A DNA stretch of 64,000 nt from Caulobacter endophyticus (GTDB taxonomy: Bacteria > Pseudomonadota > Alphaproteobacteria > Caulobacterales > Caulobacteraceae). Shown here one piece after another: positions 63,865 to 64,000 of the stretch (its first letter is position 1; every line of letters starts with the position of its first letter). A model generated the notes under the pieces. That model was not told the DNA's origin. It ran no database searches and saw only the letters and a list, made by a program, of their open reading frames with translations. The position numbers were made by a program, and so were the translations under genes. The stretch covers positions 62,001 through 126,000 of the forward strand of contig NZ_QDKQ01000034.1 of NCBI RefSeq assembly GCF_003116815.1. Direction: 5' to 3'.

Positions 63865-64000
63865 ATGGTCGTCACAGGAACAGTCGACGGCCTGCACTAC
63901 GAACTGCACGGCGGCCCCGTGGCGGGCCGCGAGGTCGTGCTGATGTCGTCCGGCCTGGGCGGTTCCGGATCGTTCTGGGGACCGCAGATGGCGGCCCTCA
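63865..64000 (+). CDS. rutD: RutD, alpha/beta hydrolase (5' end only)
   Basis: Only the first 45 codons are inside the window. The N-terminus reads VTGTVDGLHYELHGGP then EVVLMSSGLGGSGSFWGPQ, the strand-plus-oxyanion (SGLGGS) start of RutD alpha/beta hydrolases, which speed aminoacrylate or malonic semialdehyde turnover. It starts at ATG 63865, 2 bp after the rutC stop, and runs off the right edge. Confidence 0.85.
   Translation, partial: MVVTGTVDGLHYELHGGPVAGREVVLMSSGLGGSGSFWGPQMAAL

Overview
The window is chromosomal DNA of a high-GC alphaproteobacterium, almost certainly Caulobacter. The grounds are near-diagnostic xylose-pathway proteins (XylX, XylB, XylC, XylD), a perfect Caulobacter-type xylose operator (TGTTAGCGCTAACA) ahead of xylX, a TetR-AcrAB-NodT efflux locus, several TonB/GH3 saccharolytic genes and dispersed GC-rich palindromic intergenic repeats. 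No rRNA, tRNA, CRISPR array, phage or IS element was seen. Long ORFs opposite the genes are codon-bias shadows.

Layout. 1-8.5 kb, mostly minus strand: a truncated GH3 glycosidase, a toxin-antitoxin pair, two exported peptidase-like proteins (DUF885, M61), an NCS1 permease and a GST. 8.5-13.4 kb: an operon of PepSY, DUF2271, DUF4198, ApbE and a membrane-anchored CysJ-like flavoreductase, read here as a trans-membrane electron-transfer (probably ferric-reductase) system; mobA follows convergently. 14.2-30.1 kb: the xylose/xylan region with a LacI regulator, xylX-xylB-xylC-xylD-xynB (GH39), then a secreted unknown, CorA, a TonB-dependent receptor divergent from the xylose MFS transporter, and GH43. 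xylA is missing from its usual place between xylX and xylB. 30.2-38.4 kb: GDSL esterase, unknown secreted protein, tipR-like repressor, acrA-acrB-nodT with a 24-bp perfect palindrome at the promoter. 38.5-48 kb: sulfotransferase-like and Asp-hydroxylase genes (divergent), a GH3, three nonulosonate (flagellin sugar) genes, another GH3. 48-56.7 kb: DHFR-like protein, an unknown, MpaB-like/DUF2236 plus acyl-CoA synthetase, a hybrid kinase/receiver/HPt phosphorelay cassette, a membrane protein plus LytTR regulator. 56.7-62.4 kb: a large GH3 divergent from a second LacI regulator, then an HWE-type kinase. 62.6-64 kb: rutB, rutC and the start of rutD, without rutA upstream.

How it works together. 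Exported GH3, GH39 and GH43 enzymes and a GDSL esterase would trim xylan or xyloglucan oligomers. The TonB receptor and XylE would take up products, and XylB, XylC, XylD and XylX oxidise D-xylose to 2-ketoglutarate semialdehyde (Weimberg route). The promoters of these genes carry three related LacI-type palindromes plus a possible FadR/GntR-type site, so the region looks like one co-ordinated sugar regulon. All functional statements are from reading the sequence; no database search was run.
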